Shown: positions 8,318 to 17,492 of the stretch, piece after piece | How positions within the stretch are numbered: position 1 is the first letter of the stretch | Layout: each line of letters starts with the position of its first letter | Origin: JAGQSZ01 sp049647585 | GTDB taxonomy: Bacteria > Actinomycetota > Acidimicrobiia > Acidimicrobiales > Microtrichaceae | Reading direction: 5' to 3' | NCBI GenBank assembly: GCA_049647585.1 | Contig: JBARXY010000020.1 | Span: 1 to 64,000, forward strand | Length of the DNA: 64,000 bases | Program-made: the position numbers and the translations under genes | The notes under the pieces: model-generated | Told to the model about the DNA's origin: nothing | What the model saw: the letters and a program-made list of their open reading frames with translations, nothing else | Database searches by the model: none

Positions 8318-9856
8318 ATGACTGAAACGCCTTGGGAACTTGATGCCTGCTCACTGGTTGATGCATTCAGAGCAGGGGAAAGGTCTCCGGTGGAGGAGCT
8401 GGAGGCCAGTCTCTCGGCAATCGAACAGAGCGATCTCAACTGCTTCTCGTTCCTGGACCCCGAGGCTGCGCTGATAGCAGCCAAGTCTGCGGACCTCACG
8501 AAGCCCTTCGGTGGGGTGCCCGTGGGCATCAAGGAACTTGAGCAGGTCAAGGGCTGGCCCGACACTGGGGCTTCCCTGGTGTTCAAGGATCGCAAGGCTG
8601 ACCACACCAGCGAGGCGACCCGCCGATTCATCGAGGACGGTGGGGTCGTGCCCGTCGGTATGACGACGGCAAGTGAATTCGGTGGACTCAATGTCAGTGT
8701 CACCAAGCTCAACGGTGTGGCGCACAATCCGTGGCGTCACGGCCGCACCGCTGGTGGATCCTCCGGCGGAAGCGCTTCGGCGGTCGCCGGTGGGCTTGTC
8801 AGCATCGCGTCGGGTGGTGACGGTGGTGGCTCGATCCGCATTCCTGCCGGCTACGGCGGACTGCTCGGCATGAAGGGCACCTACGGACGAATCTCCCGAG
8901 GTCCGGACGCGTTCTTCACCCCCGGAACCGTTGTCAATGGGTGTCTGGCACGCTCGGTTCGCGACGCCGCTCGCCACTTCGACGTCGTAGCGGGACTTGA
9001 CCCCTATGACCCGTCCACCATTCCCAATCCCGGCGGATGGGAGAAGAGCGTGGGCACGGGTGATCTGACGGGCCTACGGGTTGCAGTTCTTCCCGACCTC
9101 GGTGTCATCGAGTTGGAGCCCGGCGTGGGGGCACACATCCGGGCTGCTGCCAAGGAATTGATCGCACGTCACGACATGATCGAGGTCGATGTCGACCTGA
9201 AGCTCCCCAACCTCGCAGTCCAGTGGATGATGGGCAACCTCGCGACGCTGCTGGTGGAACTCGGCGACAACTGGCCCAAGAACGGCGATCTTCTGACCGA
9301 GGAGGTCGCGTTCGGCCTGATGATGTCCAGGTCCCTGTACAACCTGGACGTGGCAGCCGTGGCCGAGGTGCAGAGGATCCAGGCCAACGTCGCCATGGCG
9401 AAGGCCTTCGAACAGGTGGACCTGATCATCTCTGCGACCAACCCGGGACCGGCTTTCGCAGCCGACGCAGCGATGAGCAGCACCGACGACAATTTCCTTG
9501 AGTGGGCCAAGTCCAGCTCGATTGCGAAGTACGCGTTGCGAGGTGCACTCGGTGGGGCGAGGCTGGCAAGCAGCTTCTTCCCCGGACTGCCCAACAAACT
9601 GGTCGACCAGGTCACCGAGCGTTTCCCAGAAATGGTGTCGATGGGTGGGCTGACCATCATCTCGAACATCTATGGCAATCCTGCGGTGTCAATCCCCTCG
9701 GGAACTATCGATGGCCTGCCGATCGGAATGCAGGTCATGGCCCGCCATCACCGTGACGGTCTGCTCTTTGATGTCGCAAGGTCCTGTGAAGAGGCCACGC
9801 CCTGGCCCATGGTCGCACCCGTTCAAACTGACCGGTCGCACCTCAGCGCAGTCTGA
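8318..9856 (+). CDS. Amidase signature family hydrolase
   Basis: The 512-residue protein carries the whole amidase-signature triad: Lys72 (PVGIKEL), cis-Ser148/149 in TAGGSSGGSASAVA, and nucleophile Ser172 in GGDGGGSIRIPAGYGG. The family hydrolyses carboxamides (aryl- and alkyl-amides, amino-acid amides, 6-aminohexanoate dimers); the substrate here is unknown. GatA is unlikely because no gatC/gatB are adjacent and the GatA-specific surroundings are not seen. The transcript is probably leaderless: CATTAT ends 7 bp before the ATG and there is no convincing Shine-Dalgarno. It is divergently arranged with a mycofactocin-type SDR, which may reflect shared control rather than a shared pathway. Confidence 0.9.
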   Translation: MTETPWELDACSLVDAFRAGERSPVEELEASLSAIEQSDLNCFSFLDPEAALIAAKSADLTKPFGGVPVGIKELEQVKGWPDTGASLVFKDRKADHTSEATRRFIEDGGVVPVGMTTASEFGGLNVSVTKLNGVAHNPWRHGRTAGGSSGGSASAVAGGLVSIASGGDGGGSIRIPAGYGGLLGMKGTYGRISRGPDAFFTPGTVVNGCLARSVRDAARHFDVVAGLDPYDPSTIPNPGGWEKSVGTGDLTGLRVAVLPDLGVIELEPGVGAHIRAAAKELIARHDMIEVDVDLKLPNLAVQWMMGNLATLLVELGDNWPKNGDLLTEEVAFGLMMSRSLYNLDVAAVAEVQRIQANVAMAKAFEQVDLIISATNPGPAFAADAAMSSTDDNFLEWAKSSSIAKYALRGALGGARLASSFFPGLPNKLVDQVTERFPEMVSMGGLTIISNIYGNPAVSIPSGTIDGLPIGMQVMARHHRDGLLFDVARSCEEATPWPMVAPVQTDRSHLSAV

Positions 9857-9937
9857 GTTAGGCGGGACCGACGGACGCGGCTCGGCGCCCGACCGGACCG
9901 AGAGACGCGGACCTGAAGCTGCGCGGATGTCCGCCTG

Positions 9938-10966
9938 TCAGGCGGGCAGAACCAGTTCCGCCGCCTGGCGCAGTTCCTCGACGCTTCCGGCATGGACGAG
10001 GATCTCGGTAACGGCCGACTCCTTCCAAGCTGCAATGCGATCGGCGATGCGGGCCGGAGTTCCGACCAGCGAGATCTCATCGGCAAATGAGACCGGAACC
10101 TCGTTGACGGCCTGGTCGCCCTTACCCTCGAGGAACATCTCCTGGATCTTCTCTGCCTGCTCGCCCAGGCCCATGCGGGCGGCCAACTTGGTGTGGTAGT
10201 TCTGGCCCTTGGCCCCCATGCCGCCGATGTAGAAGGCGAGCATGGCCCGAGTCATTGACAGCGATTCCTCGATCGTCTCTGGTTTGTCATCCGGGGTGAC
10301 TATGAACGCCGCGATCGCCGCGACCTCAAAATCGTCGGCCGCGTTCTCGAGCTGATCGGCGTAGACATCCTGGCGGTAGGGCGAGTAGTAGAGCGGCAAC
10401 CAGCCATCCGCAATCTCGGCGGTCTGCGTCACGTTCTTCGGTCCCTCGGCACCCAGGTAGATCGGGATGTGGCGGCGAAGCGGGTGGACTATCGACTTGA
10501 GCGGCTTACCCAGTCCCACGCTCCCGGGTCCGGAGTACGGGTGCTGATGGAACTCTCCCTGATAGTTGAGAGGTTCCTCGCGGGCGAGCACTTGGCGGAT
10601 GATCTCGACGTACTCGCGGGTGCGGGCAAGCGGCTTGTTGGACGGTCTGCCGTACCAGCCTTCGACAACCTGGGGCCCGGACACACCTAGGCCGAGTCGG
10701 AACCGCCCGTTGGAAAGATGGTCGAGCGTGATGGCCGACATGGCGGTCGCGGTGGGAGTCCGCGCAGCGAGTTGCATCACGGAGGTGCCGAGTTGGATCC
10801 GCTCGGTGCGTGCCGCGAGGTACGCGAGCGGCGTCAGAGCATCAGATCCCCACGCCTCGGCGGTCCACACCGAGGTGAAGCCGAGTTCCTCAGCCGCAAC
10901 TGCGCGCTCCACCCAGTCGGGCGAAGGAAGTTGACCCCAATAGCCGAGCTGCAGTCCCAGTTGCAT
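9938..10966 (-). CDS. LLM class F420-dependent oxidoreductase
   Basis: About 342 residues from ATG 10966 (MQLGLQLGYWGQLPSPDWV), preceded by GGGAGA; the longer frame to 11011 lacks a ribosome binding site. The luciferase-like TIM barrel is evident: AEELGFTSVWTAEAWGSDALTPLAYLAARTERIQLGTSVMQ, DHLSNGRFRLGLGVSGPQVVEGWYG and PIYLGAEGPKNVTQTAEIADGWLP. This wording is typical of actinobacterial F420H2-dependent oxidoreductases rather than FMN luciferases. The reaction is hydride transfer between F420 and an unknown carbonyl or alkene. It lies head-in behind the diguanylate cyclase gene on the same strand, with about 150 bp between them. Confidence 0.86.
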   Translation of the reverse strand: MQLGLQLGYWGQLPSPDWVERAVAAEELGFTSVWTAEAWGSDALTPLAYLAARTERIQLGTSVMQLAARTPTATAMSAITLDHLSNGRFRLGLGVSGPQVVEGWYGRPSNKPLARTREYVEIIRQVLAREEPLNYQGEFHQHPYSGPGSVGLGKPLKSIVHPLRRHIPIYLGAEGPKNVTQTAEIADGWLPLYYSPYRQDVYADQLENAADDFEVAAIAAFIVTPDDKPETIEESLSMTRAMLAFYIGGMGAKGQNYHTKLAARMGLGEQAEKIQEMFLEGKGDQAVNEVPVSFADEISLVGTPARIADRIAAWKESAVTEILVHAGSVEELRQAAELVLPA

Positions 10967-11118
10967 TCGAATTCTCCCTGATGTGTGGCGAGCGCCGGTT
11001 GTGGACGGCACCAGTTGCGTCTCGAGAACGTCCCACTATGTGAGCAGTGAGTCTGTCCCGCTGACCGTTCGAGCCATGTGCGCACGGTGACGCTACAGGC
11101 TGATCGGCAACTGAGAAT

Positions 11119-13398
11119 CTAGGCGAACTCGTCGCAGACCAATACGCCGGCGAGCAGACCTTCGATCTTGTCCGCAGCCTGCGGCCTGGCGAACAGATAG
11201 CCCTGCGCGGTCGGGCATCCCATAGAGATGAGCGCCTCTCGCTGTTCCTGGGATTCGACTCCCTCGGCGGTTGTGATGAGTCCGAGGTTGGTCGCAAGGC
11301 TGAGAATCGTGTTGACGATCGCCAGGTCGTTGGCGTCTCCGGGTAATCCGTCGACGAAGGAGCGGTCGATCTTCAGAACCCTGATCGGGAACCGCTTGAG
11401 CATGCTCAGCGAGCTGTAGCCGGTACCGAAGTCATCGACCGCCAGTTCGATTCCCAGGGAGTGCAACTCGGTCAACACGACCAGAGCTTCATCCACGTCG
11501 CGCATGAGAGCGGTTTCGGTGATCTCAAGGCAAAGTCGCTTCGGATCAAATCCAGTCTCTGCGAGCAGCCTCGAAACATCGTCGATCAAGAGGGGGTCTT
11601 CGAACTGGCGCGCCGACAGGTTGACCCTGAGCATGAAATTGGCGTCGACCACTCCCCTCGCCAACCAGTCCATGACCTGTTCACAGGCCTGGCGTAGAAC
11701 CCACCGGCCGATGGGTAGGACCATTCCATTGTCCTCTGCGAGCGGAATGAAGCGGTCGGCTCCCATTTCACCGAGCGTCGGATGGTTCCAGCGCACCAAT
11801 GCCTCCACTCCGACGATCCGTTCGGTCACCAGGTGGACCTCGGGCTGGAAGTGGACCTCCAACTCGCCGTGGTCGATCGACTTACGCAGCATCTGGTCGA
11901 GTTCGAGCTGTTCGAGGGCCTCGGGACGCAGAACGTCGTCGAAGGTGGCAACACAGCTGCGCCCCATGGCCTTGGCGCGGTACATCGCGGAGTCCGCCCA
12001 CCGCATCAGATCCGCCGCCTCTTCTGGCTTGTCGGAGCTGACCACACCGACCGAAGCGCTGACGATGAACTCGCGGCCGTTCAGATCGAAGGGTGTGCGC
12101 AACTGGTCCTGGATCCGCTCGGCCATCATCACCGCGTCGTCGGAGCTGATGTCCTCTGCCAGGATCGTGAACTCATCTCCGCCTAGTCGGCCGATGACAT
12201 CTCCGGGACGGATCGCGTCGCAGAGCCGGTCAGCGACGTCGCAGAGAAGCTGGTCTCCCGCGGCGTGTCCGAGGGAGTCGTTGACGAACTTGAAGCGGTC
12301 GAGGTCAAGGAACAGAACCGCCAGTGGCCTGGTCTGGCTCAACTCCAACAGGGTGGCCTGGCGCAGAATTGCGGCTTCGAGGAGTTCGGCGAAACGGCCA
12401 CGGTTCGGCAGCTCGGTCAGAGAGTCGTGGCTGGCGCGGTGTGCCAGGATCCGTTCGTGTTCCCGTCGCACTGTCTGGTCTCGCCAAATGACGAGCAAGG
12501 ACTTGACCGCTCCACCGGTTCCGAGTTCGGGCACGAAAGTGGACTCACACCAACGCATCTCGCCGCGAACCGACATTGAATGTTCGATCGTCGTCGAGGA
12601 CCCTGAAGCCCAGCATTCCTCAGCCGCACCTCGGTACCTGGACCTGTCGGCCTCGGCAACGAGAGGCCAGCCGTCGTTCTCGGAATGTGGCATTCGATGG
12701 CTAGTCGCAGCGGGATTGCTGAACTGGACCTCGAAGGTGCGGTTGAGGCGGACAATCGGATCGGGGAGGCTGTCGAGCAGGTTGCCGAAGCCGCGTTCAC
12801 TGCGGTCGAGCGCCTTTTCGGCAGCGTATTTCTCGTCGATGTCCGCGAAGTGCGCAGTGAGGTTCGTCAGGCGGAGTTCGTCATCCCTCGACGCTCGAAG
12901 TGCCGCCCGCTGCCAACGGGGACCGAGAGCTGTCAGCAGGCGAAACTCAATGACCGTGGAGTCGAAATCAGTCTCGACCTGCATGCGGACCCAGGCGTCG
13001 GCAAAGGAGTTGTAGTCGTCGTGGTGGATGTAGTCACCCACGTGTGACTGCAGAACGTCGCCAGAGCTGAACCCGACCAGATCGAGGGTTCTTTCGTTGA
13101 CGCGCACGACGAACCCCATCGGGTCGGTGACCAGTAGGGGGACCGGGGCATCCTGGAAGCGTTCCTCGGATAGGAGGACTGCCTGATCCCAAACCTGGCT
13201 GCCTTCAACCGCAGCAAGAGCATGGTTCGTCAGGGAAGCCAGCCGTTTGAGTGCAACCTCGATCAGGCCCTCGGTCGAGGGTCCCTGGTCGTCCAGGCCG
13301 GAAATGATCTGCTCGACGGTCGAGATAGCTGATTCAAGGGGAACCAGCGGATCAGAAGTCTGCGGGCCGTCCAATTCGCAATTTTCGCCTTGGCTCAT
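11119..13398 (-). CDS. PAS-PAS-GGDEF-EAL cyclic di-GMP signalling protein
   Basis: About 759 residues from ATG 13398, which has GAGG 9 bp upstream; an in-frame GTG at 13491 would add 31 residues without a good binding site. Two PAS domains (about 75-190 and 200-310) precede a GGDEF domain with an intact GRLGGDEF active site at about 403-410 and an EAL domain with EALVRWNHP at about 532-540, the downstream ETALM and DDFGTGYSSL metal and loop-6 motifs, and KIDRSFV. Both synthesis and hydrolysis of c-di-GMP therefore look possible. No membrane segment is present, so it is a cytosolic sensor, probably responding through PAS to redox or a ligand. It is a single gene. Confidence 0.93.
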   Translation of the reverse strand: MSQGENCELDGPQTSDPLVPLESAISTVEQIISGLDDQGPSTEGLIEVALKRLASLTNHALAAVEGSQVWDQAVLLSEERFQDAPVPLLVTDPMGFVVRVNERTLDLVGFSSGDVLQSHVGDYIHHDDYNSFADAWVRMQVETDFDSTVIEFRLLTALGPRWQRAALRASRDDELRLTNLTAHFADIDEKYAAEKALDRSERGFGNLLDSLPDPIVRLNRTFEVQFSNPAATSHRMPHSENDGWPLVAEADRSRYRGAAEECWASGSSTTIEHSMSVRGEMRWCESTFVPELGTGGAVKSLLVIWRDQTVRREHERILAHRASHDSLTELPNRGRFAELLEAAILRQATLLELSQTRPLAVLFLDLDRFKFVNDSLGHAAGDQLLCDVADRLCDAIRPGDVIGRLGGDEFTILAEDISSDDAVMMAERIQDQLRTPFDLNGREFIVSASVGVVSSDKPEEAADLMRWADSAMYRAKAMGRSCVATFDDVLRPEALEQLELDQMLRKSIDHGELEVHFQPEVHLVTERIVGVEALVRWNHPTLGEMGADRFIPLAEDNGMVLPIGRWVLRQACEQVMDWLARGVVDANFMLRVNLSARQFEDPLLIDDVSRLLAETGFDPKRLCLEITETALMRDVDEALVVLTELHSLGIELAVDDFGTGYSSLSMLKRFPIRVLKIDRSFVDGLPGDANDLAIVNTILSLATNLGLITTAEGVESQEQREALISMGCPTAQGYLFARPQAADKIEGLLAGVLVCDEFA

Positions 13399-13565
13399 TT
13401 TCGCCGCCTCGATCAGTCCGGTAGTGCGCGTCGCCACAGTCGGCGCAGGGCCCTGTCCAGTGAGGGTAGTGGCCCGACTGCGATTCTCCACGGGCCAATC
13501 AACTCAATTCAGAACCTTCGCGATTGCTCGGCGACTATGCGCCAGGTCTCCCCAGGTCGTTCCAG

Positions 13566-13607
13566 AACTTCGCGAGTAGTCGGTGACTACTCGCCGACGA
13601 AGTTCGG
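13566..13607 (-). terminator. Long hairpin spanning the stop codon of the crotonase gene
   Basis: GCGAGTAGTC (13573-13582) pairs perfectly with GACTACTCGC (13586-13595) across a 3-bp loop, and the stem continues as GAACTTCG/CGAAGTTC after a 4-nt bulge. The stop codon (13587-13589) is inside the stem. There is no T-run. It could act as a terminator or 3-prime stabiliser. Confidence 0.55.
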
Positions 13608-14432
13608 CTTGCGCTTCTCCTTGAAGGCACGGGGACCTTCCTTGGCGTCCTTCGAGCCGAAAACGTCCCAGCCGTAGGTGAACTCGTGATCGAGCGCCTC
13701 TTCAAGGCGCATGCCGTTGGTCTCGCGCAGGGTGCGGAGGATCGCCTTCACGGCCAGCGGGCCGTTCTCGCAGATCGCCTCACCTATCTCGATGGCCTTC
13801 TCGAGTGCCTCTCCGTCGTCAACAAGGTGGCCGATCAGGCCCAGGTCCAGCGCTTCCTGTGCTGAAATGTGACGACCGGTCAGCAGCAGGTCACAGGCGA
13901 CGGTGTAGGGGATCTGGCGCGGAATGCGGACCACCGAGCCGCCCATCGGATACAGCGACCAGCGAGCCTCGGAAATCCCGAATGTCGCCGAACGTCCTGC
14001 GACACGAACTTCGGTGGCGCCCAACAGCTCGGTTCCGCCGGCGATTGCTACGCCTTCGACGGCGAGAATGATCGGAACCGCCGGCTGCCAGCTGCGCAGC
14101 AGTGCCTTCCAGTGCAGATCCGGGTCTTCGGCCATGCGAGCAGCGACGTCGATCTCGCCGGGCTTGTTCTCGAAGCCGCCGGCCATGTCCTTGAGGTCCG
14201 CTCCGGAGCAGAAGTTGCCGCCGGAACCGGTGAGGATGAGCGCTCGGATATCGGGGTTGGTGTCGGCCTCGATGAAGGCGTCGAGCATGCGGACGAGCAT
14301 CTCGCCGTTGATCGCATTCTTGCGCTCCGGGCGGTTCAACGTGACGATCAGGAGATGTCCGCGTCGTTCAGTGAGAACTGCCGGTTCCGGAGCTACTGAG
14401 GACTCTTCCGTAGATGTTGCTTCAGGTGACAC
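13587..14432 (-). CDS. Enoyl-CoA hydratase/isomerase (crotonase) family protein
   Basis: The 281-residue protein has the crotonase core: LNRPERKNAINGEMLVRM, LTGSGGNFCSGADLKDM (first oxyanion-hole strand), and VEGVAIAGGTELLGATEVRVAG (second). At the positions of the two catalytic glutamates of enoyl-CoA hydratase the sequence offers Glu in GGTELLG and a serine-rich SLYPMGGS, so only one acidic residue is obvious and the exact reaction (hydration, isomerisation, other) is uncertain. The 20-residue N-terminal tail is polar and variable. It is a single gene on the minus strand, with tandem repeats upstream and a hairpin across its end. A beta-oxidation or sterol side-chain role is an inference. 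Confidence 0.85.
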   Translation of the reverse strand: MSPEATSTEESSVAPEPAVLTERRGHLLIVTLNRPERKNAINGEMLVRMLDAFIEADTNPDIRALILTGSGGNFCSGADLKDMAGGFENKPGEIDVAARMAEDPDLHWKALLRSWQPAVPIILAVEGVAIAGGTELLGATEVRVAGRSATFGISEARWSLYPMGGSVVRIPRQIPYTVACDLLLTGRHISAQEALDLGLIGHLVDDGEALEKAIEIGEAICENGPLAVKAILRTLRETNGMRLEEALDHEFTYGWDVFGSKDAKEGPRAFKEKRKPNFVGE

Positions 14433-14485
14433 GTATTTCCCCCGGGGTTCTGGAGCTTCGACTCCGGCAGATTACGCAACTGCGG

Positions 14486-14562
14486 GTGCCAGGACGATTC
14501 CACGAACTCGAGTGACCGGGTGAACCGGAGTGACCGGGTGAACCGGTGTGCCAGGACGATTC
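14486..14562. repeat. Nested short direct repeats between crotonase and ABC1-kinase genes
   Basis: GTGCCAGGACGATTC occurs at 14486-14500 and 14548-14562. Between them GAGTGACCGGGTGAACCG is perfectly duplicated at 14510-14527 and 14528-14545. The rest of the 177-bp gap (14433-14608) holds no gene that I can see. Confidence 0.85.
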
Positions 14563-14608
14563 GGTGGACATCCTCCGAAGTAGCCCCCGGCAGCCGACTT
14601 CCTGCGAT

Positions 14609-16021
14609 TCAGTCCGGGTAGGCGTTACCCGTGCTTGCAGCCAACTTCTTTGCCGCCTCCGGAAAGATGTTCTTGACCAGGAACGGGTCGCTGATGACCG
14701 CGTAGTCCGGTGCCAACTCGCGGGTGTAACGCTCGATGTAGAGAAGCTGTTTGCCGACCAGCATCAACTCCTGTGGCGGAGTTCCACCGAATTCCTTCAT
14801 CAATATGACGCTCGAAGTGATCAGGTCGCCCAGGTTGACCGAACCCATGCCCGAGTCGATCAGTGGTCCGATGATCATTCCCATGGCGGCACCGATCTCC
14901 TCGTCGGTGCCCATGCCAGCGGGGAACACCCCGACGCTGCGGTAGGCGGCCGCCACGCGAGAGAAGTCCCGGTCGAACACGCAGGTGTAATAGATGTCGC
15001 GCATCACCTGACGCCACTGGTCCCCAAGGTCCCCCATGATCCCGAAGTCGAGGAAACAGCCGCGACCGTCATCGAGTACCCAGATGTTGCCGGCGTGCAT
15101 GTCGCCATGGAACGGGCCGTGCACCATGACAGCCTCCGCCCAAGCCTTGGCCCCGCGTCGAAGAACCAGTTCCCCGTCGATTCCCCGTTCGGCGATCGTG
15201 GTGAAGTCGTCCATTGGAATGCCGCGGACCCGCTCCATGCAGATTGTCCGCATCCCGCAGTGGTCCCAGTAGACCTCCGGGGCGGTCACATGGGAATTGT
15301 CCCCGAACGCCCAGAGGTTCTCGCGGAAGCGCTGCTGGTTCCACGCCTCGAGGACCGGGTTGAGCTCCCTGGCAGTCAGCCGTGACACGTCGGCGACCAT
15401 TCCGGTCGCATTGGCGCTGCGTCCCCACTTGGTGCGCTGGGCGATCTTGGCGATCAGGTTCAGAACCTTCAGGTCGATCGTCATCTGCTCACGCAGGTTC
15501 GGCCGCTGGACCTTTACGACGGCCTCGCGCCCATCATTGAGGACACAAGCATGAACCTGTCCGATCGAAGCGGCAGACAGGGGAGTGTCGTCGAAGAATG
15601 CGAAGGCCACTTCGATCGGGACGCCCAGGTCCTCAATGACCGTTCGACGTACGAGTTCACCCGCGAACGGTGTCGCCTCATCCAGGCAGCGACGTGCTGC
15701 ATGGGCGAGCCATTCGGGGAAGAGCCCGGGTGACGAGGCGATGACCTGGCCCAACTTCACATAGGTGGGACCCAGTTTCATGAACGCGTCGACGAGCCCG
15801 TTGGACGCTGAGTCGATGAAGCTGTCGCTGCTGCCTCGAAGCCTTCTGAACAACCCGATGACGCTGCGACGGGCGATACACCATGTGATGAGCGCTGCGA
15901 CCCGAACGACACGGACCGCCTCGCTCGGCCCGACCCGGTTCAGATCAGGTTCGACGGCCTCAAGCATCTCGGGACTGGGTCCGTCGGCCAGCGGCCCTCT
16001 GGTGACGGGCGGCATAGTCAT
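14609..16021 (-). CDS. ABC1/AarF/UbiB atypical kinase-like protein
   Basis: The 470-residue protein has the ABC1 family layout: the KxGQ-like segment LGPTYVKLGQVIASSPGLFP, the Ala-rich nucleotide loop TPLSAASIGQVHACVLNDGREAVVKVQRP, a Glu in the helix LTARELNPVLEAWNQQRF, the catalytic-loop equivalent VHGPFHGDMHAGNIWVLDDGR and the metal site FLDFGIMGDLG. Family members (COQ8, UbiB) support ubiquinone and isoprenoid-lipid metabolism through ATPase or kinase activity. No obvious C-terminal membrane anchors are present. Its ATG overlaps the TetR stop (ATGA), and it is the last gene of a three-gene coupled operon with TetR and the MpaB-type protein. It may act on the same lipid substrate as that protein. 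Confidence 0.9.
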   Translation of the reverse strand: MTMPPVTRGPLADGPSPEMLEAVEPDLNRVGPSEAVRVVRVAALITWCIARRSVIGLFRRLRGSSDSFIDSASNGLVDAFMKLGPTYVKLGQVIASSPGLFPEWLAHAARRCLDEATPFAGELVRRTVIEDLGVPIEVAFAFFDDTPLSAASIGQVHACVLNDGREAVVKVQRPNLREQMTIDLKVLNLIAKIAQRTKWGRSANATGMVADVSRLTARELNPVLEAWNQQRFRENLWAFGDNSHVTAPEVYWDHCGMRTICMERVRGIPMDDFTTIAERGIDGELVLRRGAKAWAEAVMVHGPFHGDMHAGNIWVLDDGRGCFLDFGIMGDLGDQWRQVMRDIYYTCVFDRDFSRVAAAYRSVGVFPAGMGTDEEIGAAMGMIIGPLIDSGMGSVNLGDLITSSVILMKEFGGTPPQELMLVGKQLLYIERYTRELAPDYAVISDPFLVKNIFPEAAKKLAASTGNAYPD

Positions 16022-16650
16022 GAAGATACGCCCCTCAGGAGCGGATCGAAGACAGCGTGAAGCGCCAGTCGTGCCTCGCTGTCGTCTTGGAGTGGAAGTG
16101 TCGATCCGGGCATGAGCACGAACGATATGCCCAGCCGGAACAGAACCTCTGCTCCGTGGGTTGCCCGCTGCACATCGACGGTCTGGTCGCCCAGAATCGA
16201 CACCAGCTGGGCGACCAGAATTTGAGTGACCATCTTGACCGCGGGAACACCGTCGTCGACCAGGAGGAGAAGTAGATCGGGTTCGGAACGGATCAACTGG
16301 AGCAGCGGTGAGGACTCGGCCGATTTGAGTCCGGCTATGAAGCCTTCGACCAGTTTGTCCTCGAGCCGTTCAAGGTGTTCGACGGTGGCCGAGACGTCAT
16401 CGAGGAGTTGGTGCAACTCCCTGGCGATCACCGCATAGATGATCTCGTCGCGTCCGTCGAAGCGGCGGTAGATCGTGCTGCGACCCACGTTTGCCCGCTC
16501 TGCAATCTCCTCGACGGTGCAGCGTCGGAGCCCTCCCGAAACGAGAACCGTCACTGCCGCGTCGAGGATCGCATCGGTCGTCTTGTCGCCGGTCCGTCGG
16601 GCCAGCGCTCCGATCAGAGGGGTCAGGTCCAGGCGAGGTGCTCGTCTCAA
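16018..16650 (-). CDS. TetR/AcrR family transcriptional regulator
   Basis: The 210-residue protein has an N-terminal helix-turn-helix: ILDAAVTVLVSGGLRRCTVEEIAERANVGRSTIYRRFDGRDEIIYAVI, the canonical TetR DNA-binding domain, followed by an all-helical ligand domain without a recognisable subfamily signature. It starts with TTG, overlapping the stop of the upstream MpaB gene (TTGA), and its stop overlaps the start of the ABC1-kinase gene (ATGA). Translational coupling on both sides strongly suggests that it controls its own operon. The likely operator is the imperfect inverted repeat in the promoter upstream of the MpaB gene. The ligand is unknown and might be a lipid or sterol-like molecule. 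Confidence 0.92.
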   Translation of the reverse strand: MRRAPRLDLTPLIGALARRTGDKTTDAILDAAVTVLVSGGLRRCTVEEIAERANVGRSTIYRRFDGRDEIIYAVIARELHQLLDDVSATVEHLERLEDKLVEGFIAGLKSAESSPLLQLIRSEPDLLLLLVDDGVPAVKMVTQILVAQLVSILGDQTVDVQRATHGAEVLFRLGISFVLMPGSTLPLQDDSEARLALHAVFDPLLRGVSS

Positions 16651-17492
16651 GCTGCTGAGCCCATTGCGCCGGCCGGAATTCGCGAGCGTTCGGCCAGGCG
16701 ACGCATCGAAATGTGCTTGAGCCCTTCGGGCATCAGACGCGACCCTCCCCGGGCGGCCATGATCAGCGATCTGTACTGCAGGTCGTCAGAAATCGACCAG
16801 GGGATTCCGAAACGCCGCCTGACCACCGCCGGTAATCCGCCGATGGCCGAGAGTCGTGCGGTCGGGGTGACCGCGATCTCGATCGGCGTCGCAGCCCACC
16901 GTGGCAGTTGGACCATTCCTTCGACCCGCCCTTTGAGGGCCATGTCGACCGCTCGTTCCGCAGCCGGTGTCATCTCGAGCGTGTCGGTGCAGATCTGGCG
17001 AAACCGATCGGTGTATTCCCGGCAGGTCGCCGGGACCGTACGATCGCTCACGCCGTAGCGCTGGTACCAGATCACTCCCTCGGCGTACATCGATTCGCGT
17101 TCGGCCCGGCTCAGTCCATCGGCCGAGAACCGTCTGGCCGCCTGTTCAGCCGATCGGTAGAGCGTGATGTGTGCCCACCAGAAGATCTCGGGATTGAGGG
17201 CGTGGTAGCTGTCCCCGTTGCCGTCGATGCCCTTGATGTGGCGGTGCATCTCTTTGATCGCATGCGCCGTGTCGTCGTCGCGGATGGATGCCACGATCGG
17301 ACCCAGGCTCCGGTTGATCCTGTCCCAGGGGTCGGAGAAGAAATCCGAGTGGTCGATGACCCCAGCGCCCAAGCCCGGGTGCATCAACTGCAGGATCCCG
17401 TTGCTCAGGCCCGACAAGCCCATCCGCCAGTCCGTGGCCCATTTCCACAGGAGGCCGGGGTGGGTCACGGAGCCGGGAGTTACGTGGGACAT
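16647..17492 (-). CDS. MpaB/DUF2236 family oxygenase-like protein
   Basis: About 281 residues from ATG 17492. The family features are visible: the LLWKWATDWRMGLSGLSNGILQLMHPGLGAGVIDHS opening, SDPWDRINRSLGPIVASI, MHRHIKGIDGNGDSYHALNPEIFWWAHITLYRSAEQ, and YQRYGVSDRTVPAT. DUF2236 proteins share a heme-binding, rubber-oxygenase (Lcp)-like fold, and MpaB cleaves the farnesyl chain in mycophenolic acid synthesis. Conserved His residues occur in MHRHIKG, YHALN and WAHITL. No membrane anchor is clear. It is the first gene of the operon with TetR and the ABC1 kinase. A TTGACA-17-CATCTT promoter places the transcription start at this ATG, supporting the chosen start over the upstream GTG at 17597. Confidence 0.86.
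   Translation of the reverse strand: MSHVTPGSVTHPGLLWKWATDWRMGLSGLSNGILQLMHPGLGAGVIDHSDFFSDPWDRINRSLGPIVASIRDDDTAHAIKEMHRHIKGIDGNGDSYHALNPEIFWWAHITLYRSAEQAARRFSADGLSRAERESMYAEGVIWYQRYGVSDRTVPATCREYTDRFRQICTDTLEMTPAAERAVDMALKGRVEGMVQLPRWAATPIEIAVTPTARLSAIGGLPAVVRRRFGIPWSISDDLQYRSLIMAARGGSRLMPEGLKHISMRRLAERSRIPAGAMGSAA

Noticed and set aside
11504..13015. A 503-codon open frame on the plus strand across the PAS-GGDEF-EAL gene
   Set aside because: Its translation is Arg/Ser-rich with no domain, and the opposite strand has complete GGDEF and EAL motifs. It is a GC-bias shadow.
14546..15385. A 279-codon plus-strand frame opposite the ABC1-kinase gene
   Set aside because: The minus strand has all ABC1 motifs and coupled starts; the plus frame is low-quality antisense sequence.
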